Assembly (NCBI GenBank): GCA_030041195.1
Contig: JASHOI010000114.1
Location: 1 to 6,343 of the forward strand
Length of the DNA: 6,343 nt
Direction: 5' to 3'
From: Streptosporangiaceae bacterium
GTDB lineage: Bacteria; Actinomycetota; Actinomycetes; Streptosporangiales; Streptosporangiaceae
Part shown: in pieces, positions 1 through 6,309 of the stretch
Position numbering within the stretch: position 1 is the stretch's first letter
How the letters are laid out: every line of letters begins with the position of its first letter
The notes under the pieces: generated by a model
What the model was told of the DNA's origin: nothing
What the model saw: the letters and a program-made list of their open reading frames with translations, nothing else
Database searches by the model: none
Program-made: the position numbers and the translations under genes

Positions 1-827
1 GCGACCGAGACCCGCGCGGCGTCGGCCAGGCCGGCCCCGCCGGCGAGCGTAACGGCCAGCGTGCCGCAGAAGCAGTCCCCGGCGCCGGTGGCGTCGACCG
101 GGGTGACCGGGGGCGCCGGGATGTGCATCACCGGACCGCCGAGCCTGGGCACCACCAGCGCACCGTCCGCCCCCAGGGTGACCACTACGTCGAGGCTGCC
201 GGGGAGCTTGCGGGCCAGGGCCGCGGTGGCCGCCAGCCCGGCGGGCGGCGCGGCGCCGGTCAGCAGCGCCAGCTCGGTCTGGTTCGGCACCAGCACGTTC
301 ACCTGTGCCAGCAGGTCGGCGCCGAGCGGGACGGCGGGCGCGGGATTGAGGACGACGGGGACGCGGGCCAGGCGCGCGGCGGCTGCGACGGTCTGGACCG
401 GGATCTCGAGCTGCAGCAGCACCGCGGCCGCGCGGTCCAGGATGTCGCGGCGGATGTCGGCCGGGCGCAGCTCGCCGTTGGCGCCCGGATCCACCAGGAT
501 CAGGTTCTCCCCCGAAGGGTTGACCGCGATCGTGGCGCCGCCGCTGCGGGCGCCGGGCGTGGTCCGCACCTGCGACACGTCCACCCCGCGGTCCCGCAGG
601 TCGCCGCGGATCCGCTGGCCGGCGTCGTCGTCGCCGACCCGTCCGATCATCGTGACGTCGGCGCCGAACGCGGCGGCGGCGGCCGCCTGGTTGGCGCCCT
701 TGCCGCCGAAGCCGACCGTGCCTGGCGCGGAACTCAGCACGGTCTCGCCCGGGCCGGGCAGCCGGTCGACGAGCAGGGTGAGGTCGGCGTTGAGGCTGCC
801 GATCACGGCCAGCCGGGCTCCGCTCAC
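1..827 (-). CDS. rbsK: Ribokinase-type PfkB-family sugar kinase, C-terminus cut by window edge
   Basis: Read on the minus strand from a GTG at 827-825, the frame stays open to the left edge, giving about 275 residues. E. coli RbsK has about 309, so roughly the last 25-30 are outside the window. Visible motifs fit ribokinase. The sugar-binding N-terminus GSLNADLTLLVDRLPGPGET covers residues 10-29, with N13 and D15. GGKGANQ lies at 41-47, QLEIP surrounds E141, NPAPA and VPNQTE follow, and the PfkB signature DATGAGD is at 245-251 with D251 as the expected catalytic base. The family phosphorylates ribose to ribose 5-phosphate with ATP in the cytosol. The start overlaps the stop of the upstream LacI-type gene by four bases (GTGA) and no clear Shine-Dalgarno sequence is seen, so translation is probably coupled. 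Another pentose, deoxyribose or a nucleoside is possible as substrate, since PfkB enzymes are hard to separate by motif alone. The kinase assignment is firm and the ribose specificity is likely. Confidence 0.92.
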   Translation of the reverse strand, partial: MSGARLAVIGSLNADLTLLVDRLPGPGETVLSSAPGTVGFGGKGANQAAAAAAFGADVTMIGRVGDDDAGQRIRGDLRDRGVDVSQVRTTPGARSGGATIAVNPSGENLILVDPGANGELRPADIRRDILDRAAAVLLQLEIPVQTVAAAARLARVPVVLNPAPAVPLGADLLAQVNVLVPNQTELALLTGAAPPAGLAATAALARKLPGSLDVVVTLGADGALVVPRLGGPVMHIPAPPVTPVDATGAGDCFCGTLAVTLAGGAGLADAARVSV

Positions 828-1870
828 CCGGCGACCGCCAGCGAAGACCGCCGGACCAGCAGCGACGGCGCGATCTCGCTGCGCCGCACGGCCGCGTCGT
901 CGCCGCTCATCCGCAGCTGCAGCAGCCGGACCGACTCGGCCGCGATCGTCTGGACCGGCTGGCGCACCGTGGTCAGCGGCGGCTCGCACAGCTCGGAGAA
1001 CAAGATGCCGTCGAACCCGGTGACCTTCACCACGTCCGGAACGCCTGCGCCGGACTGATGCAGCTCGCGCACCACGCCGAGCGCGATGATGTCCGACCCG
1101 CACACGACGGCGTCCGGCAGCGGCCGGTTGCTCAGCAGTTCCCGCGCCGCCTTGCGGCCGAACTCGATCGAGAACGACCCGAGCAGCACCGGGCCCGCGA
1201 CCAGCGCCGGCACCCGCGGCACGGTCAGCCGGAACGCGTCGAACCGGCTCCGGCCGGTAGAGCTCGCCGTCTCATCAGACACGAACGCGACGCTCCGGCA
1301 GCCCTGGCCGGCCAGGTGCTCAAGCGCGAGCCGGATCCCCAGCGCGTTGTCCACGCCCACGTAGTCGGCGGGGAAGCCGTCGACCTGCCGGTCGATCTGG
1401 ACGATCGGCACGGACCGGTGCGCCCGGCGCATGGCCGCCGCGCTGGAGTGGTGCCCGGCCGGGATCATGATCAGGCCGGCCACCTGGCGGTCGGTCAGGG
1501 CCTGCAGCCGCCGCGCCTCGTCGGCCGGGTCGCCGCGGGAGTCCGCCAGGATCATGTCCAGGCCGGCGTCGCGCAACGCGGCCTCCAGGGCCTCGACGAG
1601 TTCGGCGAAGAACGGGTTGCCGATGCCGGGAACGACGATGCCGGCCATGCCCGAGCTGCGCGCCCGCAGTCCCCTCGCGATCAGGTTGGGCCGGTAGTCG
1701 AGCCGCCGGGCCGCGGCGAGCACCGCGGCCTCGGCCTCCGCCGATGTTCCGCTGGCGCCGGAGAGCACCCGCGACGCGGTGGAGGTGGAGACACCCGCGG
1801 CAGCGGCCACGTCACGGAGCCGTACGGGTTGCGGGAACGATTCCTCCGTGACCGGCTCCATAACTGGCAA
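824..1870 (-). CDS. LacI/GalR-family transcriptional repressor
   Basis: This is a 348-residue protein of standard LacI length. The helix-turn-helix lies at about residues 17-39 (RLRDVAAAAGVSTSTASRVLSG). A hinge-type segment follows at about 60-73 (YRPNLIARGLRARS), then a periplasmic-binding-protein-like effector domain beginning IVVPGIGNPFFAEL at 78-91. That domain also has ID at 159-160, the CGSDIIALG segment near 257-265 and GFDG at 285-288 before EPPLTTVRQP, all typical of sugar-responsive members. The longest frame starts at a TTG (1870-1868), preceded by an in-frame TAA. A GGAG lies ten bases upstream of that TTG (1884-1881). An ATG three codons further in (1861-1859) is the alternative and has no Shine-Dalgarno sequence at normal distance. 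The gene overlaps the sugar kinase downstream and diverges from the permease operon, so it most likely represses that operon and itself, with a sugar or sugar-containing inducer. The exact ligand is unknown. Confidence 0.95.
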   Translation of the reverse strand: MPVMEPVTEESFPQPVRLRDVAAAAGVSTSTASRVLSGASGTSAEAEAAVLAAARRLDYRPNLIARGLRARSSGMAGIVVPGIGNPFFAELVEALEAALRDAGLDMILADSRGDPADEARRLQALTDRQVAGLIMIPAGHHSSAAAMRRAHRSVPIVQIDRQVDGFPADYVGVDNALGIRLALEHLAGQGCRSVAFVSDETASSTGRSRFDAFRLTVPRVPALVAGPVLLGSFSIEFGRKAARELLSNRPLPDAVVCGSDIIALGVVRELHQSGAGVPDVVKVTGFDGILFSELCEPPLTTVRQPVQTIAAESVRLLQLRMSGDDAAVRRSEIAPSLLVRRSSLAVAG

Positions 1871-1878
1871 TGTTTACA
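1865..1878 (-). promoter_or_regulatory. Second candidate LacI-family operator, over the repressor start
   Basis: TGGCAATGTTTACA on the plus strand fits TGNAANCGNTTNCA at eight of ten fixed positions. Its right half GTTTACA is perfect, while the central C and one base of the left half deviate. It covers the proposed TTG start codon (1868-1870) and the bases just upstream of it, so it could mediate autoregulation or pair with the site at 1943-1956, whose centre is 78 bases away. Weaker than the first site. Confidence 0.4.
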
Positions 1879-1880
1879 CA

Positions 1881-1884
1881 CTCC
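1881..1884 (-). promoter_or_regulatory. Possible ribosome binding site of the LacI-type gene
   Basis: GGAG on the minus strand lies ten bases before the TTG at 1870 and nineteen before the ATG at 1861. The spacing favours the TTG start, although slightly long. If the ATG is used instead, the message may be read without a Shine-Dalgarno sequence or be leaderless, which is common in actinobacteria. Confidence 0.35.
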
Positions 1885-1914
1885 ATCGCTAGGGGCCAGA
1901 CAGGACCGCGTTTG

Positions 1915-1928
1915 CATCTTGACAGATG
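1915..1928. repeat. Short inverted repeat across the -35 box
   Basis: CATCT (1915-1919) and AGATG (1924-1928) form a perfect 5-base inverted repeat around TGAC, placing the -35 box TTGACA inside the dyad. It could be a binding site for a second regulator. At this length chance is a real alternative. Confidence 0.3.
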
Positions 1929-1948
1929 TGATGGAAGAACGGTGAAAT
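1919..1948 (+). promoter_or_regulatory. Candidate promoter of the permease operon
   Basis: A perfect TTGACA (1919-1924) is followed after 18 bases by TGAAAT (1943-1948), which matches four of six positions of the -10 consensus. Transcription would begin near 1955, leaving a leader of roughly 28 bases that contains the Shine-Dalgarno sequence. The -35 box is strong and the -10 box weak. The assignment rests on motif and position only. Confidence 0.5.
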
Positions 1949-1956
1949 CGATCCCA
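1943..1956 (+). promoter_or_regulatory. Candidate LacI-family operator on the permease promoter
   Basis: TGAAATCGATCCCA fits the general LacI/GalR operator pattern TGNAANCGNTTNCA at nine of ten fixed positions and has the central CpG. Five of seven base pairs of the dyad are symmetric. It overlaps the presumed -10 box and start point of the permease operon, an ideal place for repression by the divergently encoded LacI-type protein. Binding is inferred, not shown. Confidence 0.55.
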
Positions 1957-1969
1957 TCTCAGCTCCCCT

Positions 1970-1975
1970 GGAGGG
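1970..1975 (+). promoter_or_regulatory. Ribosome binding site of the permease gene
   Basis: GGAGGG lies seven bases before the ATG at 1983, a strong Shine-Dalgarno match that fixes this start. It is the only strong ribosome binding site in the three-gene unit. The two downstream genes have poor ones and begin at ATGA overlaps. Confidence 0.85.
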
Positions 1976-1982
1976 CCAGAGC

Positions 1983-3494
1983 ATGGACACCGACACCAAC
2001 GCCAACACAGCCAGCCCAGGCGGAAGCACCGCGCAGACCCCGGACTCCGACCGGGCGTGGAGCATCGAGACCAACGGGATCAACCCGATCGCCGAGGACG
2101 AGCGGCACGGCAAGCCGATCGAGCTGTTCTGGATCTGGTGCGCGGCCAACATCGGCATCCTCGACATCACCTACGGCGCGTTCCTGGTCACCTTCTACGG
2201 CCTCGACCTGGCGCAGGCGATCATCGTGATGATCGTCGGCACCGTGCTGTCGTTCCTGCTCGTCGGGTTCATCAGCCTGGCCGGGAAGCGGGCCAACGCA
2301 CCGACGCTGGTGGTGTCGCGGGCGTCGTTCGGCGTGGTCGGCAACGGCCTGCCGACGCTGATCAGCTACGTGTCGTTCCTCGGCTGGGAGATCCTGCTGA
2401 CCGCGCTGGCGGTGCTCGCCGCGCAGAGCATCATGCAGCGGCTCGGCGCACCGGCCGGCGACCCGACGGTGGCGATCGCGTTCGTGATCGTGGCGGGCGT
2501 GACGATCACGCTCGCGCTGCTCGGGCACGCCACGATCACCCGGGTGCAGATCTGGTTCACCTACGCGTTCGCGGCGCTGACCGTGGTGTTCATCATCCTC
2601 GAGGCCAAGCACGTGAGCCTGCACGCGGTGAACTCGCTGCACCCCGGCAAGTTCGTGGCCGGCGTCATCGGCGGGACCACCGTGATCATGGCCGGGCTCG
2701 GCATCGGCTGGGTCAACGCCGCCGGCGATTACAGCAGGTACCTGCCGCGGAGGGTGAAGTCGGCGTCGGTCGTGGGCTGGACGACGTTCGGCGCCAGCGT
2801 GGCGCCGATCCTGCTCGGCATCTTCGGCATCTTCCTCGCCGCCAGCAACCCGAACATCGCCTCGGCCGCCAACCCGATCGGCCTGTTCGCCGACACGCTG
2901 CCGATCTGGTTCGCGGTCCCCTATCTGATCACCGCCGTCGGCGGGCTGATCGCCGCGACCGTGCTCGACGTCTACTCCGGCGGCCTGAACCTGCTGACCC
3001 TGGGGCTGCGCACCGAGCGGTACAAGACCGTGGCGATCGACGCCTGCGTGATGATCGCCGGGAACATCTACGTGCTGTTCATCGCCAAGACGTTCTTCGC
3101 GCCGTTCGAGGGCTTCCTGATCACGCTCGGCGTGCTGCTCGCCGCCTGGTCCGGGATCTTCCTCGCCGACCTGGCGCTGCTGCGCTGGAAGTCCGGCTAC
3201 GACGAGAACCGGCTGTACCGGGCCGACAGCGGCGCCTACAACTGGGCCGGGCTCACCGCGCTGGTGATCGCGTGCGCGATCGGCCTCGGCACGGTGACCT
3301 CAACCAGCCCGGTGTTCAGCTGGGTCGGTTACCTGCTCGGGATACTGGGCGGGCGGACCGGACCGGTCGGCGGCAGCAGCATCGGCGTGATCATCGCGCT
3401 GGTGCTCGGCGCCCTCGTCTACACGGTGCTCGTCCTGGTCTCCGGGCAGTTTTCCAGGGCCAGGGCCGCCCAGGCGCCGGTCCCGGCGTCATGA
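1983..3494 (+). CDS. NCS1-family (purine/cytosine permease-like) transporter
   Basis: This 503-residue, very hydrophobic protein has about twelve predicted membrane segments after a 45-residue hydrophilic N-terminus, the usual size for the nucleobase:cation symporter-1 family. Family traits include a short motif before the first helix (WSIETNGINPI, 26-36), TM1 with ANIGILDITYGAF (55-67), TM3 starting APTLVVSRASFGVVGNGLP (106-124) and the loop NAAGDYSRYLPR at 245-256. That loop resembles those of the fungal Fcy2-like and actinobacterial purine-cytosine permeases. Known members import cytosine, purines, allantoin, hydantoins, uridine, or vitamins such as thiamine, with a cation. The ATG at 1983 is well supported by GGAGGG at 1970-1975, seven bases upstream. 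It is the first gene of a three-gene unit, and its TGA overlaps the ATG of the next gene. Substrate cannot be read from sequence, but the neighbours point to an N-heterocycle, nucleoside or glycoside. The family call is firm. Confidence 0.95.
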   Translation: MDTDTNANTASPGGSTAQTPDSDRAWSIETNGINPIAEDERHGKPIELFWIWCAANIGILDITYGAFLVTFYGLDLAQAIIVMIVGTVLSFLLVGFISLAGKRANAPTLVVSRASFGVVGNGLPTLISYVSFLGWEILLTALAVLAAQSIMQRLGAPAGDPTVAIAFVIVAGVTITLALLGHATITRVQIWFTYAFAALTVVFIILEAKHVSLHAVNSLHPGKFVAGVIGGTTVIMAGLGIGWVNAAGDYSRYLPRRVKSASVVGWTTFGASVAPILLGIFGIFLAASNPNIASAANPIGLFADTLPIWFAVPYLITAVGGLIAATVLDVYSGGLNLLTLGLRTERYKTVAIDACVMIAGNIYVLFIAKTFFAPFEGFLITLGVLLAAWSGIFLADLALLRWKSGYDENRLYRADSGAYNWAGLTALVIACAIGLGTVTSTSPVFSWVGYLLGILGGRTGPVGGSSIGVIIALVLGALVYTVLVLVSGQFSRARAAQAPVPAS

Positions 3495-4054
3495 GCCAGA
3501 GCCCGCTGCTTGCCGTCATCGACATGCAGGAGTTCTTCGCCGCGGGCAGCCCGTGGGCGGTGCCGGGGTTCGAGGACCTCATCGCGCCCATCGGGCTGCT
3601 GGCCAGCGGGTACGGGCCGCGGGTGGTGTTCACCCGGTTCGTGATCCCTGCGGAGCCGCAGGGAAGCTGGGTCGGCTACTACCGCGCCTGGCCGCAGGTG
3701 CTGGCCCCGGAGGCCGCCCACCTCGCCGACCTCGCCCAGCCGTGGGCCAGCCAGGGCCTGGACACCCTGGACAAGCCCACGTTCTCCAAGTGGGGCCCGG
3801 AACTCGAGTCCATGCTCGGCCCGAGCCGCGAGCTCACGCTCTGCGGCGTCAGCACCGACTGCTGCGTGCTGGCCACGGCGCTGGCGGCGGTCGACGCCGG
3901 CGCGCAGGTCCGGGTCATCGGTGACGCCTGCGCCGGGATCACCGCCGAGGCGCACGAGGCCGCGCTGAACCTGATGGGCGGGTTCGCGCCGCAGGTCACG
4001 TTCGGCTCGGTCGCCGAGGAACTCGCCCGCCTGGCGGAAACCGGCCCGGCATGA
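3491..4054 (+). CDS. Isochorismatase-superfamily cysteine hydrolase
   Basis: This 187-residue protein has the compact Rossmann-like fold of the isochorismatase/cysteine hydrolase superfamily. The expected triad is visible: D11 in LLAVIDMQEFF, K95 in LDKPTFSKW, and C125 in GVSTDCCVLATALAAVDAG (119-137). V120-S121 occupies the usual non-proline cis-peptide position. Members cleave amide, ureido or vinyl-ether bonds; examples are N-carbamoylsarcosine amidase, biuret hydrolase, RutB ureidoacrylate hydrolase, nicotinamidase and isochorismatase. The metal-binding Asp-x-His region of nicotinamidases is absent: the corresponding stretch, about 45-70, contains no histidine. An amidase/ureidohydrolase of the metal-free type is therefore more likely than PncA. 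There is no signal peptide, so it should be cytosolic. The start ATG overlaps the permease stop (ATGA, 3491-3494), and its own TGA overlaps the next ATG (4051-4054), with only weak Shine-Dalgarno matches. This implies translational coupling. Substrate is unassigned. Confidence 0.93.
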   Translation: MSQSPLLAVIDMQEFFAAGSPWAVPGFEDLIAPIGLLASGYGPRVVFTRFVIPAEPQGSWVGYYRAWPQVLAPEAAHLADLAQPWASQGLDTLDKPTFSKWGPELESMLGPSRELTLCGVSTDCCVLATALAAVDAGAQVRVIGDACAGITAEAHEAALNLMGGFAPQVTFGSVAEELARLAETGPA

Positions 4055-6309
4055 CCGCGGCCGGCCCCGACGCCCTGGACAGGTGGAACACCTGGGACGC
4101 CGACTGGCCGGCCTGCGCGGTGCACCTGGGCAGCGGCGCGGTGCTGCGGGTCGGCGCGTACAGCGCGAGCGCGAACACGTTCACCGACTTCCCCTGGTCC
4201 CCCGCGTACCGGCTCGGCACCCACGACATCGACGGCGGCGAGATCGCGGTGGACCTGACCCACGCCGGGTCGACCGTGCGGCTTGAGCTCGCCGCGGCCG
4301 GTGACGGCGCCGTGACCGGGAGGCTCACCTGCACGGATATGGCCGAGTGGGGACTGCGGTTCTGGCTGCTGCTCGAGTTCGGCTCCGACGGGACCGGCGA
4401 CCCGGCACCGGTCCGCCTGATCACCCCGCCCGGGGGCGAGTACCTGTATCCCCCGGTGGCGCTGCTGGACCGCGGCGCGGAAGGACCGTCAGCGGCGTTC
4501 GGCACGCTGGACCGGCCGGCCGATGCCCGGCTGACCCTGGAGCGTGGCGTTCTGGGCACTCTGATGGAGTCGCAGAGTTACTACGCCAGGCCGCCAGCAC
4601 CGGAGCGGGGCCGGTTCGCGGTGTTCCGCATCTCCGCGACGGATCCGGTGACCGTGTTCGCGGCCGCGGCCGGACCGGACGCCGCCGCGGCACAGCAGCG
4701 GCTGCGGCAGGTCCTGGCTTCGGGGGAATCCCGGGGGGCGCCGGCCGGCGGGTACGGCGAGAACCGCGCGGCGATCCGTGACGTGCTCGGCTGGAACACC
4801 GTCTGGGACCCGGCCAACCGGCAGGTCTACACGGCGGCGACCAGGGCCTGGATCGCGCGCAAGTTCGGCGGGTTCGGCGTCTGGCAGATCGACGGGTTCC
4901 TGCACTCGGTCCTCGCCGCGCATCTCGGCGCGGGCCGGCTCGCCTGGGACAACGTGGCCGCGGTGCTGGCCGGGCGCACTCCGCGCGGGAACCTGACCGC
5001 GTTGCGCGCGGCGACCACGTACTGGGAGGACCGGTCGCACCCGCCGGTCGGCGCGCACTCGTGCTGGACGGTCCAGGCCATGACGCCAGACGACGACGCG
5101 GCCACCGCGGCGGCGGATGTGCTGGCTGGCGCGTTCGACTGGTGGTTCCGCACCCGGGACGGCAACGGGAACGGGCTGCTGGAGTACGGCTCCTCGCCGG
5201 TGGGCGACGGGCACTTCGTGCACACCCGGCAGGCCGCGATGGACGAGGCGGCGAACGACAACTCGCCGGTGTTCGACGACGCGCGGTTCGACCTTTCCGC
5301 GCACACCCTGGACCTGGAGGACGTCGGCCTGAACAGCCTGCTGGTGCACGAGGGCAGCGTGCTGGCGCGGCTGCTGCCCGGGGACGACCGTCTTGCCGGG
5401 CGCGCGGCTGAGCTGGCGGAAGCCGTGCGGACGCGGCTGTGGGACCGCGAGCGTGAGGTGTTCGCCGGGCGGCTGTGGAGCGGGGAGTTCACCAGGAGCC
5501 TGTCCCCGACCAGCTTCTACCCGCTGCTGGCCGGGATCGCGACGCCGGCCCAGGCCGAGGCCATGGTGCAGCGCTGGCTGGCCGACCCGCGCGAGTTCGG
5601 CGGGCCGTACCCGGTGGCCGGGACGCCGCATTCCGATCCGGCCGCGCTGGACAACGTGTACTGGCGGGGGCGGGTCTGGCCGTGCTTCAACTACCTTGTC
5701 TACCTCGGGCTGCGCCGGTACCGGTTCGACGAGCAGGCCTCGTGGCTCGCGTCGCGCGGGCTGGAGATGTTCCGCCGGGGCTGGGCCGGGCGGCGGAGCT
5801 ACGAGAACTTCAGCCAGCAGACCGGCGACGGCGGCGACTCGGTGGACGCCGAGCCGTTCTACACCTGGGGCACACTGCTGCCGATGATCGCGGAGCTGGA
5901 GGTGTTGGGCACCGATCCGTGGGACGGGACCTGCTTCGGCTGCGCCGGGTCCGACAGCCGTTCTGCGGTGGGGTACGTGGGCGGTCTTGGGTACTCGGTG
6001 GAACTCGGGCCCGGCTCCACGGCGCTGTCGCGCGACGGCGTGCCGCTGCTGCGTGCCGACGTGCGCGGCCGGTTCCGGCGGCTGACGGTCGAGGACGCCC
6101 GGCTGTCGGTGGAGCTGCCGCCCGCCGCCGCGGACTTCACGATGGAACTTGCCGTCGGCGGCGTGGTGACCCTCGACGGCACCAGGGCTCCGGAGAGCAG
6201 GCTCGGCCCGATCCGGCGCGACGGCGACGGCCGGGACTGGCTCCCGATCAGCATCCCCCGTTCGGCGCAGCCCCGCCGTCTAGAGATCCTCCGCCCCCCG
6301 CCCCACTGA
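4051..6309 (+). CDS. MGH1-like / GH63-like cytosolic glycoside hydrolase
   Basis: This 752-residue protein has three regions: a beta-rich N-terminal domain (about 1-230), an (alpha/alpha)6 barrel (about 240-620) and a beta-rich C-terminal tail (about 630-750). Motifs resemble mannosylglycerate/glucosylglycerate hydrolase-like and GH63 enzymes. They are WNTVWDP at 248-254, NGLLEYGSS near 374-382, EAANDNSPVFDDARFD from 399 with D403 as the likely general acid, YWRGRVWP at 537-544, and YENFSQQTGDGG at 584-595 with E585 as the likely general base. FYTWGTLLPM follows from 603. The family inverts alpha-glycosidic bonds, often in small glucosides or oligosaccharides. No signal peptide is present (N-terminus MTAAGPDALDRWNTWDADW), so the substrate must be inside the cell. 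The gene is joined to the cysteine hydrolase by an ATGA overlap, and its start has only a weak GGA upstream. Substitutions in two normally conserved motifs (AAN before DNSP; R541 where proline is usual) suggest a distinct subgroup. Family is fairly certain; substrate is unknown. Confidence 0.88.
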   Translation: MTAAGPDALDRWNTWDADWPACAVHLGSGAVLRVGAYSASANTFTDFPWSPAYRLGTHDIDGGEIAVDLTHAGSTVRLELAAAGDGAVTGRLTCTDMAEWGLRFWLLLEFGSDGTGDPAPVRLITPPGGEYLYPPVALLDRGAEGPSAAFGTLDRPADARLTLERGVLGTLMESQSYYARPPAPERGRFAVFRISATDPVTVFAAAAGPDAAAAQQRLRQVLASGESRGAPAGGYGENRAAIRDVLGWNTVWDPANRQVYTAATRAWIARKFGGFGVWQIDGFLHSVLAAHLGAGRLAWDNVAAVLAGRTPRGNLTALRAATTYWEDRSHPPVGAHSCWTVQAMTPDDDAATAAADVLAGAFDWWFRTRDGNGNGLLEYGSSPVGDGHFVHTRQAAMDEAANDNSPVFDDARFDLSAHTLDLEDVGLNSLLVHEGSVLARLLPGDDRLAGRAAELAEAVRTRLWDREREVFAGRLWSGEFTRSLSPTSFYPLLAGIATPAQAEAMVQRWLADPREFGGPYPVAGTPHSDPAALDNVYWRGRVWPCFNYLVYLGLRRYRFDEQASWLASRGLEMFRRGWAGRRSYENFSQQTGDGGDSVDAEPFYTWGTLLPMIAELEVLGTDPWDGTCFGCAGSDSRSAVGYVGGLGYSVELGPGSTALSRDGVPLLRADVRGRFRRLTVEDARLSVELPPAAADFTMELAVGGVVTLDGTRAPESRLGPIRRDGDGRDWLPISIPRSAQPRRLEILRPPPH

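Noticed and set aside
61..1058. Long plus-strand open frames opposite the sugar kinase and repressor genes
   Set aside because: Their translations are low-complexity, rich in Arg, Ala, Pro and Gly, with no family motifs. They are mirror frames of well-supported minus-strand genes in high-GC DNA.
1058..1945. 295-residue plus-strand frame across the LacI-type gene
   Set aside because: It is antisense to a clear LacI-family protein and its sequence is Arg/His/Gln-rich without recognisable domains.
1893..1980. Direct repeat GGGCCAGA at 1893-1900 and 1973-1980
   Set aside because: Only eight bases, GC-rich, and the second copy overlaps the ribosome binding site region. Chance is the simplest explanation.
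2057..3490. Upstream extension of the cysteine hydrolase frame through the permease gene
   Set aside because: The extension is an Arg-rich shadow of the permease in another frame. Homology to the isochorismatase family starts only at the ATG at 3491, which also forms the ATGA overlap.
3491..4054. Reading the cysteine hydrolase as a nicotinamidase (pncA) in a nicotinamide riboside pathway
   Set aside because: The Asp-x-His and second His of the metal site are not present, so the superfamily-level call is safer.
4489..5631. 380-residue minus-strand frame inside the glycoside hydrolase gene
   Set aside because: Arg/Pro/Gly-rich shadow with no motifs, lying opposite a conserved enzyme.
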